Source: Massilimicrobiota sp. An134 (GTDB lineage Bacteria > Bacillota_I > Bacilli_A > Erysipelotrichales > Coprobacillaceae). From it: a DNA stretch of 33,940 bases. Location of the stretch: the NCBI RefSeq assembly GCF_002160815.1, contig NZ_NFLH01000026.1:1-33940 (forward strand), given 5' to 3'. The position numbers and the translations under genes are program-made. The notes beneath the pieces were generated by a model. It had not been told where the DNA came from. It saw only the letters and a program-made list of their open reading frames with translations, and searched no databases. Positions 24,838 through 32,926 of this stretch are shown here, piece by piece. Position 1 is the stretch's first letter. Every line of letters begins with the position of its first letter.

Positions 24838-25056
24838 ATGATAATGATAGGTGTTCTAGGCATTGTTTCATGTATGATTATTTTATATGTCATAGTAAGT
24901 CAAAATCGTTATTTTCATTGTCTTTATTGTCATCGAATATGGAAACCTCACTTTTTTCAGGTTATAGGCAATGTGAATCGTCAGGTTCAAGATTATCATG
25001 TTCAATGTCCTTATTGTCATACGATTCAAAATATCAAGCTTTCAAAAAAGAAATAA
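24838..25056 (+). CDS. Small membrane zinc-ribbon protein
   Basis: This 72-residue protein has one N-terminal membrane helix (residues about 3-21) followed by a cytoplasmic-size domain with two knuckles, CLYC and CPYC, likely to bind zinc. I do not recognise a function. A TTG at 24832 is too close to the ribosome site; GAAAGGAAG (24821-24829) is 8 nt before the ATG at 24838. It lies 58 bp after the AlkD-like gene. Confidence 0.62.
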   Translation: MIMIGVLGIVSCMIILYVIVSQNRYFHCLYCHRIWKPHFFQVIGNVNRQVQDYHVQCPYCHTIQNIKLSKKK

Positions 25057-25095
25057 GTTGTGTTAGAATAAAAAGTAAGAAAAGAGGTTAGGCGT

Positions 25096-26124
25096 ATGAA
25101 GGAAATCATTTTAGGAAGTACAGGTATTCAAGTTGTACAAAATGGGTTTGGAGCATTACCCGTTCAAAGAGTTTCTAAAGAAGAAGGGGTCACTATTATA
25201 AGAAAAGCCTATGATGGAGGAATGCGTTTTTTTGACACAGCGAGAGCTTATAGCGACAGTGAAGAAAAGTTAGGAGAAGCATTACATATTTATCCGCGTA
25301 GTAGCTATTATATTGCAACAAAGACAATGGCAACGACACCTGAAGAATTCTGGAAGCAATTGGACACATCATTATCGTTATTGAAAACGGATTATGTGGA
25401 TATTTATCAGTTTCATTGTGCTTCACAAGTTTATGCACCAAATGATGGAACAGGTATGTATGAATGTATGTTAGAAGCTAAAAAACAAGGGAAAATCAGA
25501 CATATTGGAATCACTGCTCATCAGTTACAAGTTGCATTAGATGCTGTTGATTCTCATCTCTATGAAACGATTCAATTCCCTTTTAGTTATTTATCATCTC
25601 AAAAAGAAATAGAACTGGTTCAAAAGAGTCAAGAAGCTAATATGGGATTCATTGCGATGAAAGGGTTAGCTGGAGGATTAATTAATCAGTCACGTCCAGC
25701 AATGGCTTATATGAGTCAATTTGATAATGTTTTACCTATTTGGGGAATTCAAAAAGAAAGTGAATTAGATGAATGGTTATCCTATATGCAGGATACACCG
25801 GTTCTTGATGATGAAATGAAGGCATTTATAGAAAAAGAAAAAATAGAATTATCAGGTGATTTCTGTCGAGGATGTGGATATTGTATGCCATGTCCAGCAG
25901 GTATTATGATTAATCAATGTGCCCGTATGTCATTGATGTTAAGAAGAGCACCATCACAAAACTGGTTGACTGAAGATATGCAGGCAGAAATGAAAAAGAT
26001 TGAAGGTTGTTTGCATTGTGGTCAATGTTCAAGTCGATGTCCTTATGAATTAGATACCCCAGCACTGCTTCAAAAGAATTATGAAGATTATCAGAAAGTC
26101 TTATCTGGTGAAGTGAAAGTTTAA
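25096..26124 (+). CDS. Aldo/keto reductase with C-terminal 4Fe-4S ferredoxin-like domain
   Basis: NAD(P)H-dependent aldo/keto reductase barrel (residues about 1-240) with the catalytic set visible as FFDTARAYS (Asp and Tyr), IATKT (Lys) and YQFHCA (His). A C-terminal extension carries CRGCGYCMPCPAGI and CLHCGQCSSRCP, which look like ligands for iron-sulfur clusters. The combination is common in anaerobes (COG1453 type), where electrons may come from ferredoxin. The substrate is unknown. The -10 is probably TGTTAGAAT just upstream of the gene (about 25061). It starts 39 bp after the zinc-ribbon gene and ends in a terminator. Confidence 0.88.
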   Translation: MKEIILGSTGIQVVQNGFGALPVQRVSKEEGVTIIRKAYDGGMRFFDTARAYSDSEEKLGEALHIYPRSSYYIATKTMATTPEEFWKQLDTSLSLLKTDYVDIYQFHCASQVYAPNDGTGMYECMLEAKKQGKIRHIGITAHQLQVALDAVDSHLYETIQFPFSYLSSQKEIELVQKSQEANMGFIAMKGLAGGLINQSRPAMAYMSQFDNVLPIWGIQKESELDEWLSYMQDTPVLDDEMKAFIEKEKIELSGDFCRGCGYCMPCPAGIMINQCARMSLMLRRAPSQNWLTEDMQAEMKKIEGCLHCGQCSSRCPYELDTPALLQKNYEDYQKVLSGEVKV

Positions 26125-26155
26125 TAACAGCATGATTTCATGCTGTTATTTTTTT
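26123..26155 (+). terminator. Terminator of the aldo/keto reductase gene
   Basis: AATAACAGCATG (26123-26134) pairs with CATGCTGTTATT (26139-26150), followed by five T's. Confidence 0.9.
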
Positions 26156-26161
26156 GAAACA

Positions 26162-26170
26162 TGTTATAAT
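26162..26170 (+). promoter_or_regulatory. Extended -10 promoter for the HAD phosphatase gene
   Basis: TGTTATAAT (TGnTATAAT form) lies directly after the terminator and 30 nt before the ATG. No clear -35. Confidence 0.5.
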
Positions 26171-26199
26171 AAAAATAATAGTGGAAAAGGAGAGACAAT

Positions 26200-27042
26200 A
26201 TGAGCAAGATTATATTTTTAGATGTTGATGGAACATTAATTGATTATGAGGCTAAATTACCAGCTTCAGCTGCTCAGGCAGTGAATCAGGCACGTGCAAA
26301 TGGACATAAAGTTTATATTTGTACAGGTTGTTCAAAAGCTGAAATTGAACAGAGAAACCTTTGTGAATTAGATGGTATGATTGGTGGGAATGGAGCTTAT
26401 GTAGAAGATCGTGGACATGTTGTGATGCATCAGGGATTATCAAAGGAAGATGTCAAACATATTGTAGACTGGTGTAATGAAAGACATTTAGGATTTTATT
26501 TAGAAGCCAATAGTGGTATGTATTGTAATGATTATATGTTGGAACAGGGACCAGAAACAATGGTGAAATATGCACAGGGTAAAGGTGCAGATTTAACGAA
26601 AGCTAAAGAATCTTCAAAGAAGTTTATGGATGGTTTTATTCATTTGCAGGGAGAAGATTTATATCGAGATGATGTGAATAAAATTAGTTTTATTTTAAGT
26701 CATTATCAAGATCATTTAGATTCTCAAAAAGAATTTCCTCATTTGATTGCGAATACATGGGGAGGTAAGGGAGAAGTGGCCTTGTATGGTGATTTAGGTC
26801 CAACTGGTATTACAAAAAGACATGCTATTGAAGTTTTATTGGATTATTTAGGTGTTGACCAAAAAGATACGATTTCTTTTGGAGATGCTAAAATTGATTT
26901 ATCTATGTTTGAATGTTGTGATTATAATGTGGCTATGGGAAATGGTGGCGAAGAAATTAAAGCTGCTGCTGATTATATTACAACAGATGTTAATGATGAT
27001 GGGTTATATAATGCTTTTCGTTATTTAAAATTAATTGATTAG
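26200..27042 (+). CDS. Cof-type HAD-family phosphatase
   Basis: Haloacid dehalogenase hydrolase with a C2 cap, the group that removes phosphate from sugar phosphates and flavin or pyridoxal phosphates. Motif I is FLDVDGTL with nucleophile Asp8 and acid Asp10. Motif II is the YICTGCSK stretch, in which the usual second T/S follows the Thr. Motif IV is SFGDAKIDLSMF, with the metal-binding aspartates. The 280-residue length is typical. GGAG precedes the ATG. It is a single gene between terminators, so context gives no substrate. Confidence 0.88.
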   Translation: MSKIIFLDVDGTLIDYEAKLPASAAQAVNQARANGHKVYICTGCSKAEIEQRNLCELDGMIGGNGAYVEDRGHVVMHQGLSKEDVKHIVDWCNERHLGFYLEANSGMYCNDYMLEQGPETMVKYAQGKGADLTKAKESSKKFMDGFIHLQGEDLYRDDVNKISFILSHYQDHLDSQKEFPHLIANTWGGKGEVALYGDLGPTGITKRHAIEVLLDYLGVDQKDTISFGDAKIDLSMFECCDYNVAMGNGGEEIKAAADYITTDVNDDGLYNAFRYLKLID

Positions 27043-27055
27043 GGATTGATGTTAA

Positions 27056-27106
27056 AATTATCAACAGAGACTCTTTATAAAGAGGCCTGTTGATAATTGT
27101 TTTTTT
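27056..27106 (+). terminator. Terminator between the HAD and noc-like genes
   Basis: AATTATCAACAG (27056-27067) pairs with CTGTTGATAATT (27087-27098) and is followed by seven T's. An inner palindrome, CTCTTTATAAAGAG (27071-27084), extends the stem. Confidence 0.92.
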
Positions 27107-27140
27107 GTGTTATTGATTTCTTTTGTTTTTTGAATAAAAA

Positions 27141-27149
27141 TGCTATAAT
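27141..27149 (+). promoter_or_regulatory. Extended -10 promoter for noc
   Basis: TGCTATAAT, with a weak TTTTGT 17 bp upstream (27121-27126). The GTG start of noc is 28 nt further on. Confidence 0.5.
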
Positions 27150-27177
27150 AAGGAACGGATTATAAGGAGAGGATTTT

Positions 27178-27945
27178 GTGAAAGAACCGAAATATAAATT
27201 TATAGATATACATAAAATTGAAGCTAATGGGCATCAGCCAAGAACACATTTTGAAAATGAAAAAATTCAGGAATTAGCTGTATCTATTCAACAAAATGGA
27301 TTATTACAACCTATTGTGGTCAGACCTTATCATGGGAAGTATCAGATTGTTGTTGGGGAAAGACGTTATCGTGCATGTCTTTTGGCAGGTATAGAAGAAG
27401 TTCCATGTCTTGTTCAAAATTATGATGAACAACAGACTGCCACAGCTGCAATTGTTGAAAATATTCAACGAGAGAATTTATCAGCCATTGAAGAAGCATT
27501 AGCATATCAACAAATCTTAGATACACAAAATATAACACAGGAAGAATTAGCTCAAAAAGTTGGTAAAAAGCAATCAACTATTGCAAATAAGTTAAGGTTA
27601 TTACAACTTCCGATGACTGTTCAAGAAGCAGTACGAAGAAAAGATATCACAGAAAGACACGCCAGAGCTTTATTGAAGTTAGATACAACAGCAAAACAAA
27701 ATAATATGTTAAGAGAAATTATGGATAAGGGTTTAAATGTTGAACAGACAGAAGAAAAAATCAAAAAGAAAATTGAACCCAAAAAGCCAAAACCTAAAAC
27801 AAAAAGTATTTCACAAAATTTAAAAATTGCTATGAATACATTAGATCAGGCTGCCGTGATGGTACAGCAGGCAGGAGTGGAAACAACAGTAGATATTTCT
27901 GAAACAGATGAAGAAGTTGTTTATGTGATTAAGATGAAAAAATAA
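27178..27945 (+). CDS. noc: Noc-like ParB-family protein (nucleoid occlusion)
   Basis: ParB-fold DNA-binding CTPase. The N-terminal domain has the CTP-binding GERRYRA (60-66) and ENIQREN (94-100). The helix-turn-helix TQEELAQKVGKKQSTIANKLRLL (120-142) and TERHARALL follow the Noc branch closely rather than ParB. In B. subtilis, Noc binds scattered sites and blocks division over the nucleoid. The GTG start fits GGAG 8 nt upstream, and a TAA lies in frame just before it, so no longer form exists. The protein therefore begins directly in the ParB domain and lacks the short amphipathic membrane-targeting helix of B. subtilis Noc. No parA is beside it. ParB itself is the alternative identity. Confidence 0.82.
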   Translation: MKEPKYKFIDIHKIEANGHQPRTHFENEKIQELAVSIQQNGLLQPIVVRPYHGKYQIVVGERRYRACLLAGIEEVPCLVQNYDEQQTATAAIVENIQRENLSAIEEALAYQQILDTQNITQEELAQKVGKKQSTIANKLRLLQLPMTVQEAVRRKDITERHARALLKLDTTAKQNNMLREIMDKGLNVEQTEEKIKKKIEPKKPKPKTKSISQNLKIAMNTLDQAAVMVQQAGVETTVDISETDEEVVYVIKMKK

Positions 27946-27954
27946 TGAGATGTA

Positions 27955-27983
27955 TTGATATATATTATGTCTTGTGATAGAAT
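27955..27983 (+). promoter_or_regulatory. Strong sigma-A promoter before the riboswitch leader
   Basis: TTGATA (27955-27960), a 17-bp spacer and TAGAAT (27978-27983). Transcription would begin near 27990, just upstream of the structured leader and only about 45 nt after the noc stop. Confidence 0.72.
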
Positions 27984-27998
27984 GCATAGCAGATATAT

Positions 27999-28082
27999 GA
28001 TTGTTTGCCGCCGGGTAAATTTTAAGCATTGGTTTCGTATCGATAGGCCATTGAAGATACGACAATCAGTGCTTTTCTTTTG
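27999..28082 (+). ncRNA. Probable guanidine-IV (mepA-type) riboswitch with terminator
   Basis: A promoter-proximal leader holds two hairpins. The first is TTTGCC (28004-28009) with GGTAAA (28014-28019) and a GC-rich loop. The second is CGTATC (28036-28041) with GATACG (28056-28061). The first loop (GCC, 28010-28012) can pair with GGC (28046-28048) of the second as a kissing interaction. GATTGT (27999-28004) pairs with ACAATC (28062-28067). The last base of that helix is also needed by the competing terminator stem AAGCATTG (28024-28031)/CAGTGCTT (28067-28074), which is followed by a T-rich tail. The guanidine-IV class is known before mepA-type MATE exporters and controls termination. My class call rests on structure and the downstream gene, not on a model search. 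Confidence 0.6.
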
Positions 28083-28162
28083 TAAAGATAGAAAAGGTGA
28101 CAAAAGTCAATAAAATGTTTAATATATCTATTCAATTGATAAAATGAAAGGATAAAGAAAAC

Positions 28163-29482
28163 ATGAAGAAATTAGAGAGTTTACAGGAATTTTTTAGATA
28201 TACATCTTTAAATGTGTTAGGTATGATTGGTTTATCGTGCTATATTTTAGCAGACACATTTTTTGTTTCTAAAGGACTTGGTACAGATGGATTGACAGCT
28301 TTAAATTTGGCTATTCCTATTTATAGTTTTATTCATGGAAGTGGCTTGATGATTGGTATGGGTGGTGGAACAAAATATTCCATATTAAAAAGCCAGGAAC
28401 ATCATCAAGATGCAAACAGGACATTCACTCATGCTGTTTTATTAGCTATATGTTTTGCGATTATTTTTGTTTTGATAGGTCTCTTATTTTCTGGAACAAT
28501 TATTTCATTATTTGTTGAGCAGGGGAATGTTTTTGATATGTCAAAAACATATTTACAAGTGATATTATTGTTTGCGCCAGCTTTTTTAATGAATAATGTT
28601 TTTCTTTGTTTTGTACGTAATGATGGGGCACCACAGCTTTCCATGGCTGCAATGCTAGGAGGAAGTTTTTCTAATATTGTTTTAGATTATATCTTTATTT
28701 TTCCTTGTCAAATGGGCATTTTTGGAGCTGTCTTTGCGACAGGATTAGCTCCTATTATCAGCATGTGCATTTTATCACCACATTTTTTCAAAAAGAAAAA
28801 TCAATTTCATTTTATAAAAAGTACAATTTCATTAAAAACAATCACTGGTATTTTCTCAAGTGGTGTACCCTCTTTGGTTACAGAAGTTTCTTCTGGAATT
28901 GTCATGATTGTTTTTAATACCATTATTTTAAATCTTGAAGGGAATGTGGGTGTTGCTGCATATGGTGTTATTGCTAATTTATCATTAGTTGTCATGGCTA
29001 TATATACTGGGATTGCTCAAGGTATACAGCCATTAATGAGTCGAGATTATGGCTTGAATCATTTAGATAACATTTATAGAGTATTGAAATATGCATTATT
29101 AACTATGTTAATAATTTCAGCTGTTATTTATACAACTGTTTTCTTTGGTGCATCTTCCATCACACAAATATTTAATAGTGAGAATAATGCAATGTTGCAG
29201 ACAATTGCAGCACAAGGGTTGAAGTTATATTTCATTGCTTGTCCATTGGCTGGATTTAATATTATTTTATCAATGTATTTTACTTCTGTTGAACATCCTT
29301 TGCCTGCACATACTATTTCTTTATTAAGGGGATTTATCATTATCATTCCAATGGCTTTTCTCCTCTCCGCTATAGCAAAGATGAATGGTGTCTGGAGTGC
29401 ATTTCCAGTGACTGAACTGATTGTGGCTGTTGTTGGACTGGGATGCTTTGAATGGTTAAAACATCATCATTATAGTGAATAA
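28163..29482 (+). CDS. MATE-family multidrug exporter, MepA-like
   Basis: Multi-pass efflux protein of about 12 helices (439 residues) that exports cationic compounds using a Na+ or H+ gradient. Two homologous halves are visible. The N-terminal half carries YILADTFFVSKGLGTDGLTALNLAIP and the conserved RNDGAPQLSM. DYIFIFPCQMGIFGAVFATG follows, a segment typical of MepA relatives, and the second half has GIAQGIQPLMSRDYG. The gene is expressed behind the predicted guanidine-IV riboswitch, so it may export guanidine or a guanidinylated compound. AAAGGA precedes the ATG by about 9 nt. A strong terminator follows. Confidence 0.9.
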   Translation: MKKLESLQEFFRYTSLNVLGMIGLSCYILADTFFVSKGLGTDGLTALNLAIPIYSFIHGSGLMIGMGGGTKYSILKSQEHHQDANRTFTHAVLLAICFAIIFVLIGLLFSGTIISLFVEQGNVFDMSKTYLQVILLFAPAFLMNNVFLCFVRNDGAPQLSMAAMLGGSFSNIVLDYIFIFPCQMGIFGAVFATGLAPIISMCILSPHFFKKKNQFHFIKSTISLKTITGIFSSGVPSLVTEVSSGIVMIVFNTIILNLEGNVGVAAYGVIANLSLVVMAIYTGIAQGIQPLMSRDYGLNHLDNIYRVLKYALLTMLIISAVIYTTVFFGASSITQIFNSENNAMLQTIAAQGLKLYFIACPLAGFNIILSMYFTSVEHPLPAHTISLLRGFIIIIPMAFLLSAIAKMNGVWSAFPVTELIVAVVGLGCFEWLKHHHYSE

Positions 29483-29484
29483 AT

Positions 29485-29540
29485 AAAACACTATGTTTGA
29501 ATGAACCTGATTGCTTGGTTAACAAACATAGTGTTTTTTA
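29485..29540. terminator. Terminator of the MATE gene (and probably the lactonase)
   Basis: AAAACACTATGTTTG (29485-29499) pairs perfectly with CAAACATAGTGTTTT (29523-29537). T-rich on the + side and A-rich on the other, so it should work both ways between convergent genes. Confidence 0.9.
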
Positions 29541-29566
29541 TAATGAATCAAAGTGATATGCAGAGT

Positions 29567-30598
29567 CTATTCAAAAGCTACACAAACAGGTTCAGGTATT
29601 TCAATTGAAGAGTCACTTAAAACAAGTTCTTCTGTATCTTCATTGAATGTCATCACCTGTAATAGATTGCTGCCTTGACAAGCAATAATTAAATAACGAT
29701 CATCAACAATTTGGAAATCTCGAGGATCTTTTTTTGTATGAACCATATAGAGTAAAGAAATTTTACCACTTTCTTTATTGACGCGGTACATAGCTATACT
29801 GTCATGCCCTCTATTTGATACAAAAAGATGATTTCCACTATGACTTAAGCGAATAGCAGCAGCACTTGAAAAACCTTTAAAATGTCTTGGTATACAGTGA
29901 ATAGCCTGTATTAATTGGAAATGGCCCTGATAATATTTAAAGACCATAATATTATTAGCAATCTCATTGACAAGATAGGCAAAACGACCATCATGAGAAA
30001 AAATCATATGACGTGGACCAGAACCAGGAACAATATTTAAAGTATAATGAGGATCTTCTAATAAAACACCTTGAGAGTAACGATACATAACGACTTTATC
30101 AGCACCTAAATCAACAGAATAAACAAATTCCTGATCAGGAGTGATGCCAACATAATGCGCATGTGGACCTGTTTGGCGTTTTAAAAGATCGGGACCTAAA
30201 CCGACATGATGAACTGCACAAATTTTTTGAGTAATAATACTATTTTCTAATTGGTAAGAAGCAGTTGCGCCAACATGATAATTTGCCGCAAAAAGATAGC
30301 GATTATTTTGATCAACGCATAAATGTGTATAAGAACGACCGCTGGAATGATAATTATTATTTAAAATCAGTTCATCTTTATAGATTGAAAAACTTCCTAA
30401 TCCCCCTCCATAACTATGAGAATTGGCATTTTTATAAGCGACATATAAAGTGTGATCATTACATATCATATAAGAAGGGTAGTCTTGAGTTTCGATTTGT
30501 TGAATACGTTTCATTTCTAATGTTTTTTCATCAAATTTCATGATATAAATACCTTTATCATGATGTTTTCCATAACTTGATACATAAAAGATTTTCAT
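29567..30598 (-). CDS. Lactonase-family beta-propeller protein (6-phosphogluconolactonase type)
   Basis: Seven-bladed propeller of the Lactonase family. Relatives hydrolyse 6-phosphogluconolactone or other sugar lactones in the cytoplasm. The 343 residues carry the repeated blade pattern, including YPSYM, HLCVDQNNRYLFAANYH, QTGPHAHYVGITPDQEFVY, GSGPRHMIFSHDGRFAYLVNE and LSHSGNHLFVSNRGHDSIAMY, the last being the most conserved family segment. AAAGGAG precedes the ATG by 8 nt. It is single and has no pentose-phosphate gene beside it, so the exact lactone is open. Confidence 0.85.
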   Translation of the reverse strand: MKIFYVSSYGKHHDKGIYIMKFDEKTLEMKRIQQIETQDYPSYMICNDHTLYVAYKNANSHSYGGGLGSFSIYKDELILNNNYHSSGRSYTHLCVDQNNRYLFAANYHVGATASYQLENSIITQKICAVHHVGLGPDLLKRQTGPHAHYVGITPDQEFVYSVDLGADKVVMYRYSQGVLLEDPHYTLNIVPGSGPRHMIFSHDGRFAYLVNEIANNIMVFKYYQGHFQLIQAIHCIPRHFKGFSSAAAIRLSHSGNHLFVSNRGHDSIAMYRVNKESGKISLLYMVHTKKDPRDFQIVDDRYLIIACQGSNLLQVMTFNEDTEELVLSDSSIEIPEPVCVAFE

Positions 30599-30761
30599 GT
30601 TAAAGCTCCTTTCGCTATATAAAATATTTTATCATAATATTTTATGAAATGAATAAAAAAAGGTATAAAAACATAGAAATAATAAAAAGAAAATTATAAA
30701 ATTCTTTCATAATACACAAAAGTGTAATACAATAGATACTATATTGAAGGAGGAAGCGAAT

Positions 30762-31253
30762 ATGGAAGAGAAGTTAATGTTAAGTTTATTACAAAAAAAT
30801 GCGAGGATGAAGATTACTGATTTAGCGGCCGCCTTAGATGAATCTAAAGATAATGTCATTCAAAAATTAACGGAATTAGAACAGAAGAAAGTGATCTGTG
30901 GTTATCATACAATTGTCAACTGGGATTTAACAAATACAGAAATTGTAACAGCATTGATTCAAGTCAATGCAAGTCCAGAAAGAGAATATGGCTATGATCG
31001 TATTGCGAGTCATATTTATAAATTTGATGAAGTTGATACAATGTATTTATTGAGTGGAAGTTTTGAATTTGTATGTATTGTTAAAGGAAAGACAATGCAG
31101 GAAGTTGCTCATTTTGTGGCTAGTAAACTGGCATGTGTAGATGGAGTGACAGGAACATCAACTTATTTTGTATTAAAACAATATAAAAATAATGGTGTTG
31201 TTTTAATTGAAGATGAAGATGGAAAAAATGATAGATTGGTGGTGACTCCATAA
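30762..31253 (+). CDS. Lrp/AsnC-family transcriptional regulator, AlaR-like
   Basis: An N-terminal helix-turn-helix (MKITDLAAALDESKDNVIQKLTELEQKKVICGY) and a C-terminal ligand-binding RAM domain make up this 163-residue protein. The start is ATG 30762: AAGGAGG at 30747-30753 lies inside the longer TTG frame that begins at 30744. Its stop overlaps the aminotransferase start (TAATG), so the two are coupled. The same pairing occurs as alaR-alaT in B. subtilis, where AlaR controls an alanine transaminase, so alanine is the probable ligand. An ACACAAAAGTGT repeat (about 30714-30725) sits next to a candidate -10 TACAAT (30728-30733) and may be the operator. Confidence 0.85.
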   Translation: MEEKLMLSLLQKNARMKITDLAAALDESKDNVIQKLTELEQKKVICGYHTIVNWDLTNTEIVTALIQVNASPEREYGYDRIASHIYKFDEVDTMYLLSGSFEFVCIVKGKTMQEVAHFVASKLACVDGVTGTSTYFVLKQYKNNGVVLIEDEDGKNDRLVVTP

Positions 31254-32431
31254 TGGATTATAATGATATTTTAAGTGATAGAGTCAAAACAATTAAACCA
31301 AGTGGAATTAGAAAATTCTTTGATTTAGCTTCACAAATGGAAGATGTCATATCTTTAGGAGTTGGGGAACCGGATTTTACAACACCTTGGGCTATTCGAG
31401 AAGCTGCGATTTATTCCATTGAAAAAGGAAGAACATTTTATACAGCCAATCAGGGATTACAGGAATTAAGAGAAGAAATCTGTCGATATTATCGTGATCG
31501 TTTTCATGTGGATTATAATGCCAAAGAGAACTGTATTGTGACTGTTGGGGGATCAGAGGGTATTGATATTGCGATTCGTGCTATATTAAATCCTGGAGAA
31601 GAAATGATTGTTTTGGATCCTGGATATGTAGCTTATACACCTGGTGTTGAGCTTGCAGGAGGGGTTCCTGTCACAATTAATTTACGTCAGGAAGATGAGT
31701 TTAAATTAACACCAGAGCTTTTAAAAGCTGCGATTACACCCAAAACAAAAGCATTATTGATTAATTATCCATCAAATCCAACAGGTGGATTTATGACAAA
31801 GAGTGATTATGAAAAGATTGTTCCTATTATTAAGGAATCAGGTCTTATCGTGATTTCTGATGAAATTTATGCAGAATTGAGTTATGAAGAAGAATTTTGT
31901 TCAATTGCTTCATTTGATGAAATCAAAGATCAGGTGATTGTTGTGAGTGGTTTTTCTAAAGCCTTTGCGATGACAGGATGGCGTTTAGGTTATGTTCTCG
32001 CTCATTCTGTATTTACAAAAGCTATGAATAAAATTCATCAATATATTATCATGTCTGCGCCTTCAGCTGCCCAATATGGAGCTATTGAAGGATTAAGACA
32101 TTGTTATGATGAAGTCTTGAAAATGCGAGATTCTTATAAGGCTAGACGAAACTTTTTAGTGAAAACATTTAATGATATGGGACTGGAAACATTTAAACCT
32201 CAAGGCGCTTTCTATGTTTTTCCATGTATTCGTTCAACTGGACTCACATCTGATGAATTCTGTGAAAAACTGTTAGAAGATCAAAAAGTAGCTTGTGTTC
32301 CAGGAACTGCTTTTGGACCAGCAGGAGAAGGATTTATTCGTGTTTCTTATGCTTATAGTCTTGAAGAATTAAAGATTGCAACTCAAAAAATAAAAATCTT
32401 TGTAGAGAAATGTAAGGCAACACATGATTAG
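31253..32431 (+). CDS. Class I/II aminotransferase, AlaT-like
   Basis: PLP-dependent aminotransferase of fold type I, 392 residues. SNPTGG and DEIYAELSY place Asp203 and Tyr206 at the cofactor. SGFSKAFAMTGWRLGY supplies the Schiff-base Lys236 and phosphate-binding Arg, and IRVSYAYS near the end has the carboxylate-binding Arg. Members transfer amino groups between alanine, aspartate or aromatic amino acids and a keto acid. Pairing with an Lrp/AsnC regulator favours alanine transaminase (pyruvate with glutamate). It overlaps the orphan IIB-like gene by 8 bp, an unusual partner. Confidence 0.9.
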   Translation: MDYNDILSDRVKTIKPSGIRKFFDLASQMEDVISLGVGEPDFTTPWAIREAAIYSIEKGRTFYTANQGLQELREEICRYYRDRFHVDYNAKENCIVTVGGSEGIDIAIRAILNPGEEMIVLDPGYVAYTPGVELAGGVPVTINLRQEDEFKLTPELLKAAITPKTKALLINYPSNPTGGFMTKSDYEKIVPIIKESGLIVISDEIYAELSYEEEFCSIASFDEIKDQVIVVSGFSKAFAMTGWRLGYVLAHSVFTKAMNKIHQYIIMSAPSAAQYGAIEGLRHCYDEVLKMRDSYKARRNFLVKTFNDMGLETFKPQGAFYVFPCIRSTGLTSDEFCEKLLEDQKVACVPGTAFGPAGEGFIRVSYAYSLEELKIATQKIKIFVEKCKATHD

Positions 32432-32831
32432 AGTCTTATTATGCTGTGGTGGTGGCTTTTCATCAAGTTATGTCGCTGAAAGAATGAAAAAGGAGATTAT
32501 TGCCAAGAACTTATCGAATCAACTTGAAATGGAGTTTTCTCCTTTTTCTCTTGTTTTAGAAAAGATAGATGACTTTGATATTATTATTTGTTGTCCACAC
32601 CTTAATATTTATGTGAAACAGTTACTTGAAAAGACTGATGTTCAAGTCCCTATTTATATTTTACCACCAAGAATGTATGGAAATATGGAGATTGAGGAAA
32701 TCTATCAGGATGTTATAGATTTACTGGAGATTTATCAGCAGACACATATGAATCCTGTTCATTTTCCTGGTGAGGAAAATGTATTAAAAATAACAAGACA
32801 AAAAGCCTATAAACATGTTTATCAAAAGTAA
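32424..32831 (+). CDS. Stand-alone PTS lactose/cellobiose-type IIB-like protein
   Basis: The first roughly 100 residues follow the PTS IIB (Lac family) fold, starting LLCCGGGFSSSYVAERMKKE. Cys8 in CxxGxSS is the phosphocysteine equivalent. IIB domains pass phosphate from IIA to sugar at the IIC permease. No IIA or IIC is here. The gene overlaps the aminotransferase by 8 bp, which makes a sugar-transport role unlikely by context. It may be a regulatory orphan or work with distant PTS parts. The C-terminal roughly 35 residues are not family-specific. A terminator follows at once. Confidence 0.75.
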   Translation: MIRVLLCCGGGFSSSYVAERMKKEIIAKNLSNQLEMEFSPFSLVLEKIDDFDIIICCPHLNIYVKQLLEKTDVQVPIYILPPRMYGNMEIEEIYQDVIDLLEIYQQTHMNPVHFPGEENVLKITRQKAYKHVYQK

Positions 32832-32853
32832 GAACGTTGATTCTTGCTTTTTT
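32827..32853 (+). terminator. Terminator of the alaR-alaT-IIB operon
   Basis: AGTAAGAA (32827-32834) pairs with TTCTTGCT (32841-32848), one G-T pair, then a T-run. Confidence 0.82.
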
Positions 32854-32926
32854 TATAATGAAAATCGTTATAAAATAGAGTTATGAGAATAAAAAAAGAA
32901 GAAATACCAGAAAAGAGGTCAAAGAG

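Noticed and set aside
28004-28019. ZTP riboswitch, because of the CCGCCGGG string
   Set aside because: The upstream conserved ZTP half is missing, and the downstream gene and kissing-loop layout fit guanidine-IV better.
27998-28112. Open frame of about 38 codons starting at an ATG inside the MATE leader
   Set aside because: There is no ribosome site, and the stretch is better explained by paired hairpins and a terminator.
28097-28125. GTGACA, 17 bp, TAATAT as a second promoter after the terminator
   Set aside because: It fits loosely, but the upstream TTGATA/TAGAAT promoter and structured leader explain expression better; a minor second start cannot be excluded.
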